Source: Streptomyces sp. AC555_RSS877
GTDB taxonomy: Bacteria > Actinomycetota > Actinomycetes > Streptomycetales > Streptomycetaceae
Direction of reading: 5' to 3'
NCBI RefSeq assembly: GCF_019049245.1
Contig: NZ_JAGMUK010000074.1
Span: forward strand, 1 to 64,000
Length of the DNA: 64,000 nt
The position numbers and the translations under genes were made by a program. The notes beneath the pieces are model-generated. The model made no database searches. It saw only the letters and a list, made by a program, of their open reading frames with translations, and was not told the DNA's origin. Positions 42,274-51,632 of this stretch are shown piece by piece (positions within the stretch are counted from its first letter, which is position 1; each line of letters opens with the position of its first letter).

Positions 42274-43179
42274 ATGAAAGCCATCCTGTTCGACCGTTTC
42301 GGAGGCACGGAAGTGCTCCGCGAGGCGGACATCGAGGTCCCGCAGCCCGGCCCCGGGCAGATCCGCGTCCGCGTCAAGGCGGCCGGGCTGAACGCGCTGG
42401 ACGGCAAGATCCGTTCCGGGGCCCTGGAGGCCGTGTTCCCCACTGCGTTCCCCTCCGTCCCCGGTGGCGAGCTCGCCGGCGTGGTGGACGCCCTCGGTGA
42501 GGGCGTGCAGGACGTGCAGGTGGGTGACGAGGTGCTGGGCTGGTCGGACAGCGGCTCGTACGCCCAGTACGCGCTGGCCACCACCGTGGCCCCCAAGCCC
42601 GCCGGCCTCGACTGGCAGCACGCGGTCGCGCTGCCGGTGGCGGGCGCGACGGCCGAGCGGGTCCTGAACCTGCTCGGCGTCACCGCCGGTGAGACCGTCC
42701 TGATGCACGGCGCGGCCGGATCGGTCGGCACCCTGGCGGTCCAGCTCGCCACGGCCCGTGGAGCGCGTGTCATCGCCACCGCCGGCCCCGCGAACCAGGA
42801 CTACCTCACCTCGCTCGGCGCCACCGCGACCCTCTACGGCGAGGGCCTGGTCGAGCGGGTCCGGGCACTGGCCCCCGACGGGGTGGACGCGGTGTTCGAC
42901 GTGGCCGGGAAGGGGGCCCTGGAGGACTCCATCACCCTGCGCGGCGGCACCGAGCGCATCGTCACCATCGCCGACTTCAGCGCGTACCAGCTCGGCATCA
43001 CCTTCTCCAGCAGTCCCCGGGAACGCTCCGCTGTCGACCTGACCACGCTGGCCCAGGACGCCGCGACCGGCAAGGTCGTCACCACCGTCACCGCCTACCC
43101 GCTCGCCGAGGCCGCCACGGCGCAGCAGGTCAGCGACGCCGGGCATGTCCGGGGAAAGCTCGTCCTCACGCTCGACTGA
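42274..43179 (+). CDS. NADP-dependent quinone oxidoreductase (zeta-crystallin-like MDR)
   Basis: This 301-aa medium-chain dehydrogenase/reductase has an N-terminal GroES-like domain (residues 1-110) and a Rossmann motif HGAAGSVGTLAVQLA. It lacks zinc-binding cysteines, as in QOR-type quinone reductases. It should reduce quinones or alpha,beta-unsaturated carbonyls using NADPH. ATG 42274 follows GAGAGGAGTCGTC. It begins an operon with an ene-reductase and a MarR regulator, a common electrophile-detoxification arrangement. Confidence 0.9.
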   Translation: MKAILFDRFGGTEVLREADIEVPQPGPGQIRVRVKAAGLNALDGKIRSGALEAVFPTAFPSVPGGELAGVVDALGEGVQDVQVGDEVLGWSDSGSYAQYALATTVAPKPAGLDWQHAVALPVAGATAERVLNLLGVTAGETVLMHGAAGSVGTLAVQLATARGARVIATAGPANQDYLTSLGATATLYGEGLVERVRALAPDGVDAVFDVAGKGALEDSITLRGGTERIVTIADFSAYQLGITFSSSPRERSAVDLTTLAQDAATGKVVTTVTAYPLAEAATAQQVSDAGHVRGKLVLTLD

Positions 43180-43268
43180 CCACGCCCGCCACACCTTCCG
43201 CCACACCCTCTCGCTCTCCCCATCACCACCTGTTCGCCACCTGTCATCACCGCACCGAAGGACCATTC

Positions 43269-44330
43269 ATGCTGAACTCCCTGTGGACATCGACCACCGT
43301 CGGGGACATCTCCCTCCCGCACCGCCTGGTCATGGCCCCCATGACCCGTGACCGCTCCACCCCCGAAGGCGTACCGACCGAGCTGAACGCCGAGTACTAC
43401 GCCCAACGGGCCTCGCACGCGCTCGTGATCACCGAGGGAACCCAGCCCTCCGCCGACGGCCAGGGCTACCTGCTCACCCCCGGCATCCACAATGACGAGC
43501 AGATCGCCGGGTGGCGCAAGGTCACCGACGCCGTGCACGCGGCCGACGGCCGCATCGTCATCCAGCTGATGCACACCGGACGCATCGCCCACCCCGACAA
43601 CACCCCCCACGGTCGCCAGCCGGTCGCCCCCTCGGCGATCCGGCCGGAGGGCGCGATGTTCACCGCGTCCGGGCCCCAGGAGATGCCGACACCCCGTGCT
43701 CTGTCGACGCAGGAGGCCGCGGCGACCGTCGACGACTTCCGCCGCGCGGCAGCGGCCGCCGTCGCGGCAGGCGCCGACGGTGTGGAGATCCACGGCGCCA
43801 ACGGTTACCTGCTGCACCAGTTCCTGTCCGACAACACCAACCGGCGGACCGATGGCTACGGCGGCTCGATCGAGGGCCGTATCCGCTTCGCCGTCGAGGT
43901 CGCCACCGCCGTGGCCGAGGAGATCGGCGCCGGCCGCACCGGTATCCGTATCTCTCCCGGCAACCCCTTCAACGACATCGCCGAGTCCGACACCGCCGAG
44001 CTGTATCCGGCGCTGGTGCGCGCCCTCAGCCCGCTCGGTCTCGCCTACCTCCACGTGATGCACGCGGGTGACGACGCGCTGCTGGGCACCCTGCGCGCGC
44101 TGTGGCCGACCACGCTGATCCTCAACCGGGGCGGCACCGACCTGCCCACCCGCGCCAAGGACATCGACAACGGCACGGCCGACCTCGTCTCAGTCGGCGC
44201 CCTCGCGCTCGCCAACCCGGACCTGGTCGAACGGCTACGCTCTGACGCGCCGCTGAACACCCCCGACCCGGCGACGTTCTACGGCGGCGGAGCGGCCGGC
44301 TACACCGACTACCCCACCCACACTGTTTGA
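43269..44330 (+). CDS. Old yellow enzyme-type alkene reductase
   Basis: This 353-aa FMN-dependent TIM-barrel enzyme has the OYE landmarks: N-terminal LPHRLVMAPMTRDRS, substrate-binding EIHGANGYLLHQFLSDNTNRR (in parts), and C-terminal NPDLVERLRSDAPLN. It reduces activated C=C bonds of enones, nitroesters or quinones. CACCGAAGGACCATTC precedes ATG 43269. It is followed closely by the MarR gene. Confidence 0.93.
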   Translation: MLNSLWTSTTVGDISLPHRLVMAPMTRDRSTPEGVPTELNAEYYAQRASHALVITEGTQPSADGQGYLLTPGIHNDEQIAGWRKVTDAVHAADGRIVIQLMHTGRIAHPDNTPHGRQPVAPSAIRPEGAMFTASGPQEMPTPRALSTQEAAATVDDFRRAAAAAVAAGADGVEIHGANGYLLHQFLSDNTNRRTDGYGGSIEGRIRFAVEVATAVAEEIGAGRTGIRISPGNPFNDIAESDTAELYPALVRALSPLGLAYLHVMHAGDDALLGTLRALWPTTLILNRGGTDLPTRAKDIDNGTADLVSVGALALANPDLVERLRSDAPLNTPDPATFYGGGAAGYTDYPTHTV

Positions 44331-44341
44331 GGAACCGCATC

Positions 44342-44821
44342 ATGCCCGCCTCCACGCACAGCACCCCCTCTACGGCCGGCGAGGGTCCGATGAGCTACGC
44401 GATCTTCCAGCTCGCCCGCGCTCACCGCGCCCGCGCGGCCGCCATGCTCCGCGAGATGGACCTGCATCCCGGACAGGAACTGCTGCTGATGCAACTCCTG
44501 GACCAGGACGGCCAGACCCAGTCCGAGCTGCTCGAAAGCGTCGGCCTGGACCACTCCACCGTGTCCAAGTCCCTGCGCCGCATGCAGGACGCCGGCCTGC
44601 TCGTCCGCGAGCCGGCCGCACACGACCGGCGCGTCATGGTCGTCCACCTCACGGACAAGGGCCGTGCCATGCGCGAGCCCATCGCAGCCATGTGGCGGGC
44701 CCTGGAGGAGACCTCCGCGCGGAACCTGTCGGCGCAACAGGCAGAGGCATTCGTCAGCACCGCCTACGCCATCGCCGACGCGATCAACAGCCGCGCTCTG
44801 CCGCAAGAAGAGTCCGAGTAA
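44342..44821 (+). CDS. MarR-family repressor
   Basis: This 159-aa winged-helix regulator has recognition-helix region TQSELLESVGLDHSTVSKSLRRMQDAGLLVREP and wing DRRVMVVHLTDKG. Start 44342 follows TTGAGGAACCGCATC; the stop of the ene-reductase lies 11 bases upstream. The cysteine-based or ligand-based sensing mode is not visible. Its probable target is the inverted repeat over the operon promoter. A hairpin terminator follows 114 bases downstream. Confidence 0.9.
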   Translation: MPASTHSTPSTAGEGPMSYAIFQLARAHRARAAAMLREMDLHPGQELLLMQLLDQDGQTQSELLESVGLDHSTVSKSLRRMQDAGLLVREPAAHDRRVMVVHLTDKGRAMREPIAAMWRALEETSARNLSAQQAEAFVSTAYAIADAINSRALPQEESE

Positions 44822-44934
44822 CTCCCCTCGGCCTGCACCCGGGTTCCTGCCTGGAGTGCCCATCGTTTCCGGCGTTTCTGCGAAGTGGACAGTGCTGCAG
44901 CGCACTCGGCTCACGCAGGCCCGAGCTGAACCGA

Positions 44935-44967
44935 GCCGGGTTCCTCGACTGCCGGAAGGAACCCGGC
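44935..44967 (+). terminator. Hairpin terminator after the MarR operon
   Basis: GCCGGGTTCC (44935-44944) pairs perfectly with GGAACCCGGC (44958-44967) around a 13-base loop. It lies 88 bases before the NmrA-like gene. Confidence 0.65.
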
Positions 44968-45055
44968 GAGCTGAGCTGGAGCATGCGGCGGAACCCGCCT
45001 ACTCACTCCCATACGTCATCCCCCCACTACTGACCTGATGGAAAGTGAGACCCCC

Positions 45056-45967
45056 ATGACGACCACCACCCTCCCCGTCCTCGTCGTCGGCGCGACCGGC
45101 TCCCTCGGCGGCAAGGTCGTCGACGAACTGCTGGGGCGCGGCAAGAACGTCCGCGCCCTGGTCCGGCCGACCACCGACGCGAGCAGGCTTGAAAAGCGGG
45201 GTGTCGAGATCGCCCGCGGCGACATGCTCGACCTCGACTCGCTCGTCGCCGCCATGAACGGTGTCGATGCCGTCATCACCACCGCAGCCGGCTACACCCG
45301 CGGCGGCAAGAACGCGAACGACATCGACACCGTCGGCAACGCCAACCTCGCCGAGGCCGCCCACCGCGCCGGCATCCGGCGGTTCGTCCTTACCAGCATC
45401 CTCACCAGCGACCAGACGCCGCATGTCCCGCACTTCTGGCACAAGAAGATCGCCGAGGACAAGCTCGAACAGCTCGGCGTCCCGTTCGTCGCCCTGCGCC
45501 CGGGGGCGTTCCTCGACCAGGTCGCGACCATGGCGGGCAATCCGATCGACAAGGGCCGACTGATATGGATGGCCAAGAGCACCGTCCCGCTGACCTGGGT
45601 CCATACCTCGGATCTCGCGGCCTACCTGGCGGCCGCCGTCGACGCCGAGGCCGACAACGGCGAGCGCATCGACATCGGCTGGGACCGTCCGGTCAGCATG
45701 CGCGAGGTGGCCGACCTGATGGGCAGCCGGGCCGGAAAGAAGATCAAGGTGTGGGCCATCCCCTCCGTCGTCGTCCGCGCCGCAGGAGCCGTCGTCGGCC
45801 GCTTCAACCCGGTGGTCAAGGACATGGCCGCGATGTTCGGCTGGTTCGACACCGGCCGCTACGTCGCCGACCCCCGCCGACAGGAGCAGCTGTTCGGCCC
45901 CGCCCCCACGGCCGAAGACGCCCTCGCCCGGTACACCGACGAACTGGGCACGGCGCAACACCGGTGA
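45056..45967 (+). CDS. NmrA/atypical SDR NAD(P)-binding protein
   Basis: This 303-aa protein has an N-terminal Rossmann motif VVGATGSLGGKVVDELLGRG and an extended substrate domain (GWDRPVSMREVADLMGSRAGKKIKVWAI). The Tyr-x-x-x-Lys of classical SDRs is absent, as in NmrA/QOR2-type proteins that sense or reduce with NAD(P)H. ATG 45056 follows GGAAAGTGAG; an in-frame ATG at 45038 lacks a ribosome site. It may act with the upstream quinone/enone reductases. Confidence 0.88.
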   Translation: MTTTTLPVLVVGATGSLGGKVVDELLGRGKNVRALVRPTTDASRLEKRGVEIARGDMLDLDSLVAAMNGVDAVITTAAGYTRGGKNANDIDTVGNANLAEAAHRAGIRRFVLTSILTSDQTPHVPHFWHKKIAEDKLEQLGVPFVALRPGAFLDQVATMAGNPIDKGRLIWMAKSTVPLTWVHTSDLAAYLAAAVDAEADNGERIDIGWDRPVSMREVADLMGSRAGKKIKVWAIPSVVVRAAGAVVGRFNPVVKDMAAMFGWFDTGRYVADPRRQEQLFGPAPTAEDALARYTDELGTAQHR

Positions 45968-46144
45968 CCGGCGGGCCCGGCGCAACTCGTCCGAGAACCG
46001 CAGACGTCCTCGCCATCCGGGATGGGCCTTGCCACCGCGACACACCCACCGCAACACCGACCGGTCAAGCCCTGCCGACTCAAGATGCTTCCGGAATGTC
46101 TCCGGGAGCCGCGGGCCTGCTCTGCGATCACTACAGTGGCATGC

Positions 46145-46525
46145 ATGCACCGGTCACGAATGTACGCGCTGATCGTGGACGCTCCGGAGCCGGAAGCCTC
46201 GACAGCAGCCCGGTTCTGGTCGGCGGCTCTGGGCGTGCCCGCTCGAGTCGACTCGGCGGAGCCCCAGTTCACGTCGCTGGTCGGCGCTGTGGACGGACTG
46301 GCTACCGTGGTCCAGTCGGTTGCTGATACGCCGCGCATGCACATCGATATCGAAACCGACGACGTCGAGGCCGAAGTCGACCGCCTTATGGGGCTCGGTG
46401 CCACCGAGGTGTCTCGTTGGCTTCAGTGCCATGTGCTGCAGGCACCGGGCGGACACCTGCTGTGCGTCATTCCCGTCCACAGCGATCCGGACCTCTTCGC
46501 GGCGACCGCGCGGACCTGGGAGTGA
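46145..46525 (+). CDS. VOC-family (glyoxalase-like) protein
   Basis: This 126-aa protein begins with the Glyoxalase_6-like pattern DAPEPEASTAARFWSAALGV and continues VGAVDGLATVVQSVADTPRMHIDIETDDVEAEVDRLMGLGATEV (in parts). It ends CHVLQAPGGHLLCVIPV. Start could be 46145 or ATG 46160; both lack a strong ribosome site. The function is probably binding or isomerising a small molecule; substrate unknown. Confidence 0.8.
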   Translation: MHRSRMYALIVDAPEPEASTAARFWSAALGVPARVDSAEPQFTSLVGAVDGLATVVQSVADTPRMHIDIETDDVEAEVDRLMGLGATEVSRWLQCHVLQAPGGHLLCVIPVHSDPDLFAATARTWE

Positions 46526-46621
46526 CCTGTCCGACGCTCGCTCGTCTGCTGCCCTGTGGAGGGCTGCCCGCCCGACACGCGGTGTCCGTGTCGGGCGGGC
46601 AGCTGTGGCCTTGGCGGCGTG

Positions 46622-47230
46622 CTACTTGATGCCGATCTCGGCCAGCTGCAGGCGGTACTTGGTGGCTTCGCCCGGTGTGGTCGATGAGGAACAGGAAGTC
46701 GGCCTCCGTGCCACGGCGCCGGACGACCTCGACTCCGGCGGGCACCTGGTGTTCGGGGGCGACGCCGGCGTCCTGGCGGATGCGGTGGAGCAGGGCGGCC
46801 AGGGTCTCCTGGTCGGGGTGGGTCGCCAGATACCAGGCGGTGCCGCTGCCCTATCCATGGCGAGTGACGGCAGGCAGGCCGGTCAACGGGCCGTCGGCGC
46901 AGGAGACGACCTTCAGGGCGCCGGTGAGCCGGACCCGTTCCGACCACAGGCCGGCCCTGGCACCCGGGGGTACTTCACCGGCCAGCCCCGTTGTCTCTCC
47001 CGGCAGCAGGGGGAAGAGCTCGTCGGCGACCACCCCGAGGACGTCGCGGAATGCGCCGGGATGGCCGCCGAGGCGTATGTGGCCGTTCTCGTCGACCATG
47101 CCGCTGTGGAAGCCGACGGCCAGCGTGCCCCCGCCTGCGGTGAAGGCGGTGAGGTTGTCCGCTGCCGCGTCCGTCACCAGGTACGGCGACGGGACGAGGA
47201 CGAGTTGGTAGCGGTCTCGGCTTCTTCCGC
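46622..47230 (-). pseudogene. GH42 beta-galactosidase relic, frameshifted
   Basis: On the minus strand one frame reads YQLVLVPSPYLVTDAAADNL, FHSGMVDENGHIRLGGHPGA and ELFPLLPGETTGLAGEVPPG, the trimerisation domain of GH42 beta-galactosidases. A second frame continues TLAALLHRIRQDAGVAPEHQ and VPAGVEVVRRRGTEADFLFL, the family's C-terminal ending. At least one frameshift separates them. The catalytic N-terminal half is missing. Confidence 0.7.
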
Positions 47231-47407
47231 AGAGCCTCCTGCCAGCGCGGGGTCGCAGGGCGACCCGTGTGTCAGGAGGCTCTGCGCCGCGATGCTGATG
47301 GCCCATCCGCCCACGGCCCCGGCGTTCGTGTTCCGGTTCGGCCCGGCGGGAGATCGGTGCACATCGGAGAAACGGCACCGGCTGACCCCGCTCGCGCGCC
47401 CGGGCGC

Positions 47408-47446
47408 TTGAGTCTCCAGCGACTGGAAGGTCCAAGATCTCGCCCA
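47408..47446 (+). promoter_or_regulatory. MerR-type N19 promoter with predicted leaderless start
   Basis: TTGAGT (47408-47413), exactly 19 bases, and CAAGAT (47433-47438) flank an imperfect dyad (TCTCCAG-CGA-CTGGAAG). The -10 ends 7 bases before ATG 47446, so the transcript should begin at or next to the start codon. A 19-base spacer is diagnostic of MerR-activated promoters. Confidence 0.75.
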
Positions 47447-48357
47447 TGGAAGACGAACGCCCCGACGTGCTCACCATCGGCCAGCTCGCGCGCCGGACCG
47501 GACTTTCGGTGCGGACCCTGCGCTTCTGGTCCGACGAGGGAGCGGTGCCGCCCGTGGCCCGCTCCGCAAGCGGCTACCGGCTGTACGACGCCGCCTCCGT
47601 GGCCCGCGTCGAACTGGTCCGCACCCTGCGGGAGCTGGGCCTCGGGCTCGACGACGTGTGCCGTGTCCTGAGCGGCCGCACCACGGTCGCCGAGGCCGCC
47701 GACGCGCACGTGGCCGCGCTCGACGCGCAGATCCGCTCCCTCAAGGTGAGCCGGGCCGTCCTGTCGACCGTGGCGAAACGTGGTTCGACCGCTGAGGAGA
47801 CAGCACTGATGAACCGGTTGGCGCGGCTGTCCGCCGCCGAACGCAAGCAGATCATCGACGAGTTCAAGGAGGAGGTGTTCGGCGGTCTCCCCGTCGAGCC
47901 GCGCCTGCGTGACCGCCTGCGCACCTACGGCATCGAACTGCCCGACGACCCCACACCCGAGCAGGTCGACGCCTGGATCGAACTGGCCGAGCTGGTGCGG
48001 GACCCCGGTTTCCGCGCCCGGATGCGCACCATGCTGGAGCTGAGCACCCCCGTCCCCGGCCAGAGTCGTCCCCCCGGGGCTTCCATCTGGTGGGCCAGGC
48101 AAGCCGTGCAGACCGTCGCAGAGGTCAGAAAGCGCGGGATCGCCCCTGAGGGACCGGCCGCGGCCGAAGTACTGTCCGAGCTGTTCGGCGACGCCGATCG
48201 GGCCGCCGTGCTGTTGTGCCTGGAGGCCGGGATCGGGGCAGGGGCGGAACGCTACCGCAGGCTCGTCGCCCGCGTGCGCGGACAGTATGCGTCCCCCGAC
48301 GCGACCGAGGAGCTGGAGTGGCTGGCGCGAGCCCTGCGGGCCGCCGATCAAGCCTGA
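47446..48357 (+). CDS. MerR-family regulator with long helical C-terminal domain
   Basis: This 303-aa protein has the MerR HTH and wing at residues 9-75 (LTIGQLARRTGLSVRTLRFWSDEGAVPPVARSASGYRLYD, in parts) and a dimerisation helix (~80-115). A ~180-residue helical ligand domain (ELPDDPTPEQVDAWIELAELVRDPGFR) follows. It is clearly paralogous to residues 15-220 of the MerR protein at 61083-62669. Autoregulation is suggested by the N19 promoter directly upstream. Effector unknown. Confidence 0.9.
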   Translation: MEDERPDVLTIGQLARRTGLSVRTLRFWSDEGAVPPVARSASGYRLYDAASVARVELVRTLRELGLGLDDVCRVLSGRTTVAEAADAHVAALDAQIRSLKVSRAVLSTVAKRGSTAEETALMNRLARLSAAERKQIIDEFKEEVFGGLPVEPRLRDRLRTYGIELPDDPTPEQVDAWIELAELVRDPGFRARMRTMLELSTPVPGQSRPPGASIWWARQAVQTVAEVRKRGIAPEGPAAAEVLSELFGDADRAAVLLCLEAGIGAGAERYRRLVARVRGQYASPDATEELEWLARALRAADQA

Positions 48358-48518
48358 CCGGACGTGCCGACCTGCCTGGCCTTCGGCTTCGAGACCCTCG
48401 GGTCGTCGGAGGGCGTTGCGTCGACAACCGTCAACACCCTGCTCCCAGGCAGCGATGCGCGGCGGGCACGACCAGGCCGGCTTGCCGTTGGCGCCGGCGA
48501 AGCGCGGCGGCGCCGACG

Positions 48519-48556
48519 CGCACGGGCCCGGCGAGGGTACTCGCCGGGCCCGTGCG
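48519..48556 (-). terminator. Strong hairpin terminator
   Basis: A perfect 17-bp stem (CGCACGGGCCCGGCGAG, 48519-48535, with 48540-48556) has a GGTA loop. It lies downstream of the minus-strand GH5 gene and, facing the other way, after the MerR gene. Confidence 0.85.
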
Positions 48557-48598
48557 GCTCGGATCAGTGGTCGAGGTCGAGGCGAACAGGTGCCGGCG

Positions 48599-50080
48599 TC
48601 AGCTTCTGGTCCACTGCTGGTTGCTGCTTCCGTTGCAGAACCAGACATCGACCGCCGTGCCGTTGCCGGTGCCGCCTCCGGCCGCGTCCAGGCAGAGCTC
48701 CGGGTTCGCGACGCTGGTCACCGTGAGGTCCGCGTTCACGTTCCACTGTTGCGCCGCCGCGCCGGTGCAGTCGTCGATGACCACGGGGTCTCCCGCCGTG
48801 GCTCCGGTGCCTCCCACCGTCATGCACTTGTTGCCGTAGACCGTGAGTTGCTTCTCCGCGTTCCAGTTCCAGGACTGGTTGCCGCCGTCGTTGCAGTCCC
48901 AGAGGTCGAGTTGGGTGCCGTTGGTCGTGCTGAAGCCGGGCACGTCGACGCAGCGGTTGGAGCCCACTCCCCGCAGGACCTCGCCGGGAGGCGCGGGCGG
49001 CAGGTCGTTGACGGGCGGGGTCGTGCCGAAGCCGTAGCCCCAGCGCAGCTGCGCGACTCCGCTGGCGTTGTTGTCCACCAGGTTGCCCTCGGAGTCCAGC
49101 GACTCGATCGAGTAGGCGTCGCCGAACCTCAGCCCCGGCCAGTACACCAGCCCCATCCCCTTGCTACGGGCGGTGTTGGTGACGGCCGCGAGATACGACG
49201 TGTAGATGTTGCCGTCCCAGGCGCCGTAGTTCAGACCGGTGGTCATCGGGGAGCCGGCCTCGTCGATGATGGTCCGGCCGGCGTACTCGCCGATCCGGGC
49301 TTCGAGGTCGGCGACCCAGTCCGCCTGCTGGGTGTGGCTGGCCCAGAAGCCGTAGAAGTGCAGCGACAGCAGCGTTCCCCGCAGTGCGCGGGCAGCGCCG
49401 ACACCGGTGACGTTGTCGTTGTAGCCGGTACCGCTGATCACGACACGGCCGCGCGGGACATCCTTGTGCTGGGCCAGCCAACCGCTGGTGACGGACACCC
49501 ACTGGTCCAGGGTGTAGCCGTGCGGCTCGTTCATGGGCTCGAAGTACACCCGCGGGTTGTGCTTGTACTCCCGCACCACGGTGTTCCACATCGTCTTCCA
49601 GGCGGCCGTGTCGTCGACCAGGCCGTCCTTGCTGGTGTTGGCCTCCCAGTAGCTGACGATGACCTTGTCACCGTAGGCCGTGGCCGCGTCGATCGTCGCC
49701 CGGTACGACTTCCACCAGTTGGTGCCCACGCTTGCCGGGTTGATCGGCAGTCGCAGCGTGTTGGCGCCCAGATTCTTCTTGAACCCGCGCACCATCTGAC
49801 CCGTGGTGCGGTACACGGTGCGGTAGTCGTCGGTCACCGACAGCCCGCTGGGCACCACGGCGTCACTGGCGTAGTTGTCCCGCGGGTCTGCCCAGTTCAC
49901 CCCGCGGAAGTCACTGGTACCGCCCTTCGTCGCAGGCTTCACCGGCGTGTACGAGGCTGACGTCTCGGCGGCCGACTGGGCGAGGGCGGGGGCGGGGGCG
50001 GTCAGGAACATGAGTGTCGCGCCGAAGCCGGCCATGAGCACACTGGCCAGTCTTCTCGACCTCGTCCGGGTCTTGGGCAT
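48599..50080 (-). CDS. Secreted GH5-type glycosidase with ricin-type carbohydrate-binding domain
   Basis: This 493-aa protein has a signal peptide in residues 1-34 (RTRSRR, hydrophobic core, APALA cleavage). Residues ~55-340 form a GH5 TIM barrel with acid/base E185 (YFEPMNEPHG) and nucleophile E274 (IIDEAGSP). After a proline linker (~360), residues 365-493 are a ricin-B/CBM13 module with three CVD/QxW repeats (QSWNW, QQWNV, QQWTRS). It should hydrolyse plant or fungal beta-glycans outside the cell. GGAG precedes ATG 50080, and a 16-bp palindrome lies upstream. Confidence 0.9.
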   Translation of the reverse strand: MPKTRTRSRRLASVLMAGFGATLMFLTAPAPALAQSAAETSASYTPVKPATKGGTSDFRGVNWADPRDNYASDAVVPSGLSVTDDYRTVYRTTGQMVRGFKKNLGANTLRLPINPASVGTNWWKSYRATIDAATAYGDKVIVSYWEANTSKDGLVDDTAAWKTMWNTVVREYKHNPRVYFEPMNEPHGYTLDQWVSVTSGWLAQHKDVPRGRVVISGTGYNDNVTGVGAARALRGTLLSLHFYGFWASHTQQADWVADLEARIGEYAGRTIIDEAGSPMTTGLNYGAWDGNIYTSYLAAVTNTARSKGMGLVYWPGLRFGDAYSIESLDSEGNLVDNNASGVAQLRWGYGFGTTPPVNDLPPAPPGEVLRGVGSNRCVDVPGFSTTNGTQLDLWDCNDGGNQSWNWNAEKQLTVYGNKCMTVGGTGATAGDPVVIDDCTGAAAQQWNVNADLTVTSVANPELCLDAAGGGTGNGTAVDVWFCNGSSNQQWTRS

Positions 50081-50506
50081 GTCGTCTCCAGTGACGGGAA
50101 TCGCGGAGGGCGGGGTTCGTCACCTGAGCCGAGGCAGAGATGAACCAGGGTCTGGATCAGACACCCGGACCCGTGTGAACCGCCAATGGTTACGTAACCA
50201 TGGCCCGGACACTGGCACGACGCCCGCCCTGGTGACAAGACTTGTGACGCTTCCGAAATGCGCCAGACTCTTTCCACGGGAACCGGAGCGACCCATGCCC
50301 CGGTGGAGTCGAGGGCGGCTGTTCGGCAGGCCGTCGGCGGGCCAACGTGCTTTCCGAACACTGGGAGAACGACTCGGAGTCCTTTCTGGCTGATTGCCAT
50401 CGCGGGTTCGTGCGGGACTCGGCCCGTCACAGGCGGGCAACCGACTATCTCCTCGGGGCTTGTGCATCAGAGGGATGGCCAGGAAGTGGCGGGTGCTGCT
50501 CGCCCG
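50081..50506. other. Promoter region of the secreted glycosidase
   Basis: The 426-base gap between the GH5 gene and the LysR gene end contains the 16-bp palindrome described separately and GC-rich sequence without a gene. The GH5 promoter should lie here. Confidence 0.45.
50186..50201. promoter_or_regulatory. Perfect 16-bp palindrome upstream of the GH5 gene
   Basis: ATGGTTACGTAACCAT is fully self-complementary with a central CG, the shape of LacI- or GntR-family operators. It lies 105 bases before the start codon of the secreted glycosidase. No such regulator is encoded beside it, so control in trans is likely. Confidence 0.6.
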
Positions 50507-51538
50507 TCACGTATCCACCGCAGGGCGAGACTGGCTGGACTTTTCCTGGCGGCGGAGTTTGTCGTGGGGCGTTGCCGTGTTGCCATCGTGAAGTGCCGAC
50601 GCAGCGGCGTGGGCGTCCGTCTCGGTCGGCGGGTGAGCGGCCTGGGCCGGACGGGCCGAGGCGAAGGCGGTGGCGAGCTGGGCGAGCAGGGGCGCTGCGG
50701 AGGGGTGGGGGTGGCGACGTGGTGTGATCGCGTAGATGCCGCGGGTCGGGGGATCGACGAGGTCCACTGTGGTCACGTCGGTCCGCAGCGCGCATGTCAG
50801 TACCCCGGGTATCAGCGCGATGGCGTGGCCGGTCGCGACCAGGGCCAGCTTGCCGAGCAGATCAGCCGCGGTGAGATCGATACGGGCGCTGACTCCGGCG
50901 CGGGCGGCATGCTGGCGCAGGAGCGCCGCCGAGCCGTCGTTGTCCTCGACCCAGGTCTGGTCGGCCAGCGTTTGCATGTGCACGGGGCCGTGCCCGGCCT
51001 GTGGATGACCGACGGGCAGGACGACGACCATGTCGTCAAGGCCGAGGAACCGTCGGTCGATCCGCGGGTCATTGGGGAGCCCCGGGGGCGCATCGGTGAC
51101 GACAGCGAGGTCGAGATCGCCGCCGACCACGCGGCTGTGCAGGTGTGCGCTCAGGCCGGGCAGCAGGCTCCACCGGAGGGATGCGGTTCGCTCCAGCAGG
51201 CTCCGGATGGCTTCAGGGACGATCCCTGCGGCAAGAGAGGGCGTGGCACCGACGGCCAGGGGTCGATTGGATGCCCCGTCACCGGCCTCTCGTGCGGCGC
51301 GAACTGCGCGGTCGGCTTCGTTGAGCGTGGCCAGGGCGTGGCTCCGGAACACCACGCCGGCATGCGTCGGACGCACCCCGCGCGCATGGCGCTCCATCAG
51401 AGCCACGCCGAGCTGCCGCTCCAGTCCCGCGATCTGTCGGGAGACGGCCGACTGCGTGTGGTTGAGCTCGGCGGCCGCCGCCGACAGCGACCCGAGTCGG
51501 CACACGGTCACGAAGGTCCGCCACACAGTCAATTCCAC
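50507..51538 (-). CDS. LysR-family transcriptional regulator
   Basis: This 343-aa protein has the LysR winged HTH at residues 1-60 (VELTVWRTFVTVCRLGSLSAAAAELNHTQSAVSRQIAGLERQLG, in parts), followed by a substrate-binding domain to about residue 290. The last ~45 residues are a hydrophilic extension. GTG 51538 is the first plausible start; no strong ribosome site is seen. It diverges from the dehydrogenase-NTF2 gene across 94 bases and probably controls it. Confidence 0.9.
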   Translation of the reverse strand: MELTVWRTFVTVCRLGSLSAAAAELNHTQSAVSRQIAGLERQLGVALMERHARGVRPTHAGVVFRSHALATLNEADRAVRAAREAGDGASNRPLAVGATPSLAAGIVPEAIRSLLERTASLRWSLLPGLSAHLHSRVVGGDLDLAVVTDAPPGLPNDPRIDRRFLGLDDMVVVLPVGHPQAGHGPVHMQTLADQTWVEDNDGSAALLRQHAARAGVSARIDLTAADLLGKLALVATGHAIALIPGVLTCALRTDVTTVDLVDPPTRGIYAITPRRHPHPSAAPLLAQLATAFASARPAQAAHPPTETDAHAAASALHDGNTATPHDKLRRQEKSSQSRPAVDT

Positions 51539-51632
51539 AGCACCAGTATCCCGGCCGGTATGCGAGCACCGCAGGTCTGGCCTGCGAAATCTGCGCTTGT
51601 CGCAACCACCACGGTGCACCACTCTGGCCCGC

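Noticed and set aside
46423..46947. Minus-strand open frame overlapping the VOC gene end
   Set aside because: It covers part of the beta-galactosidase relic and then reads antisense to a real gene; it has no start site or family match of its own.
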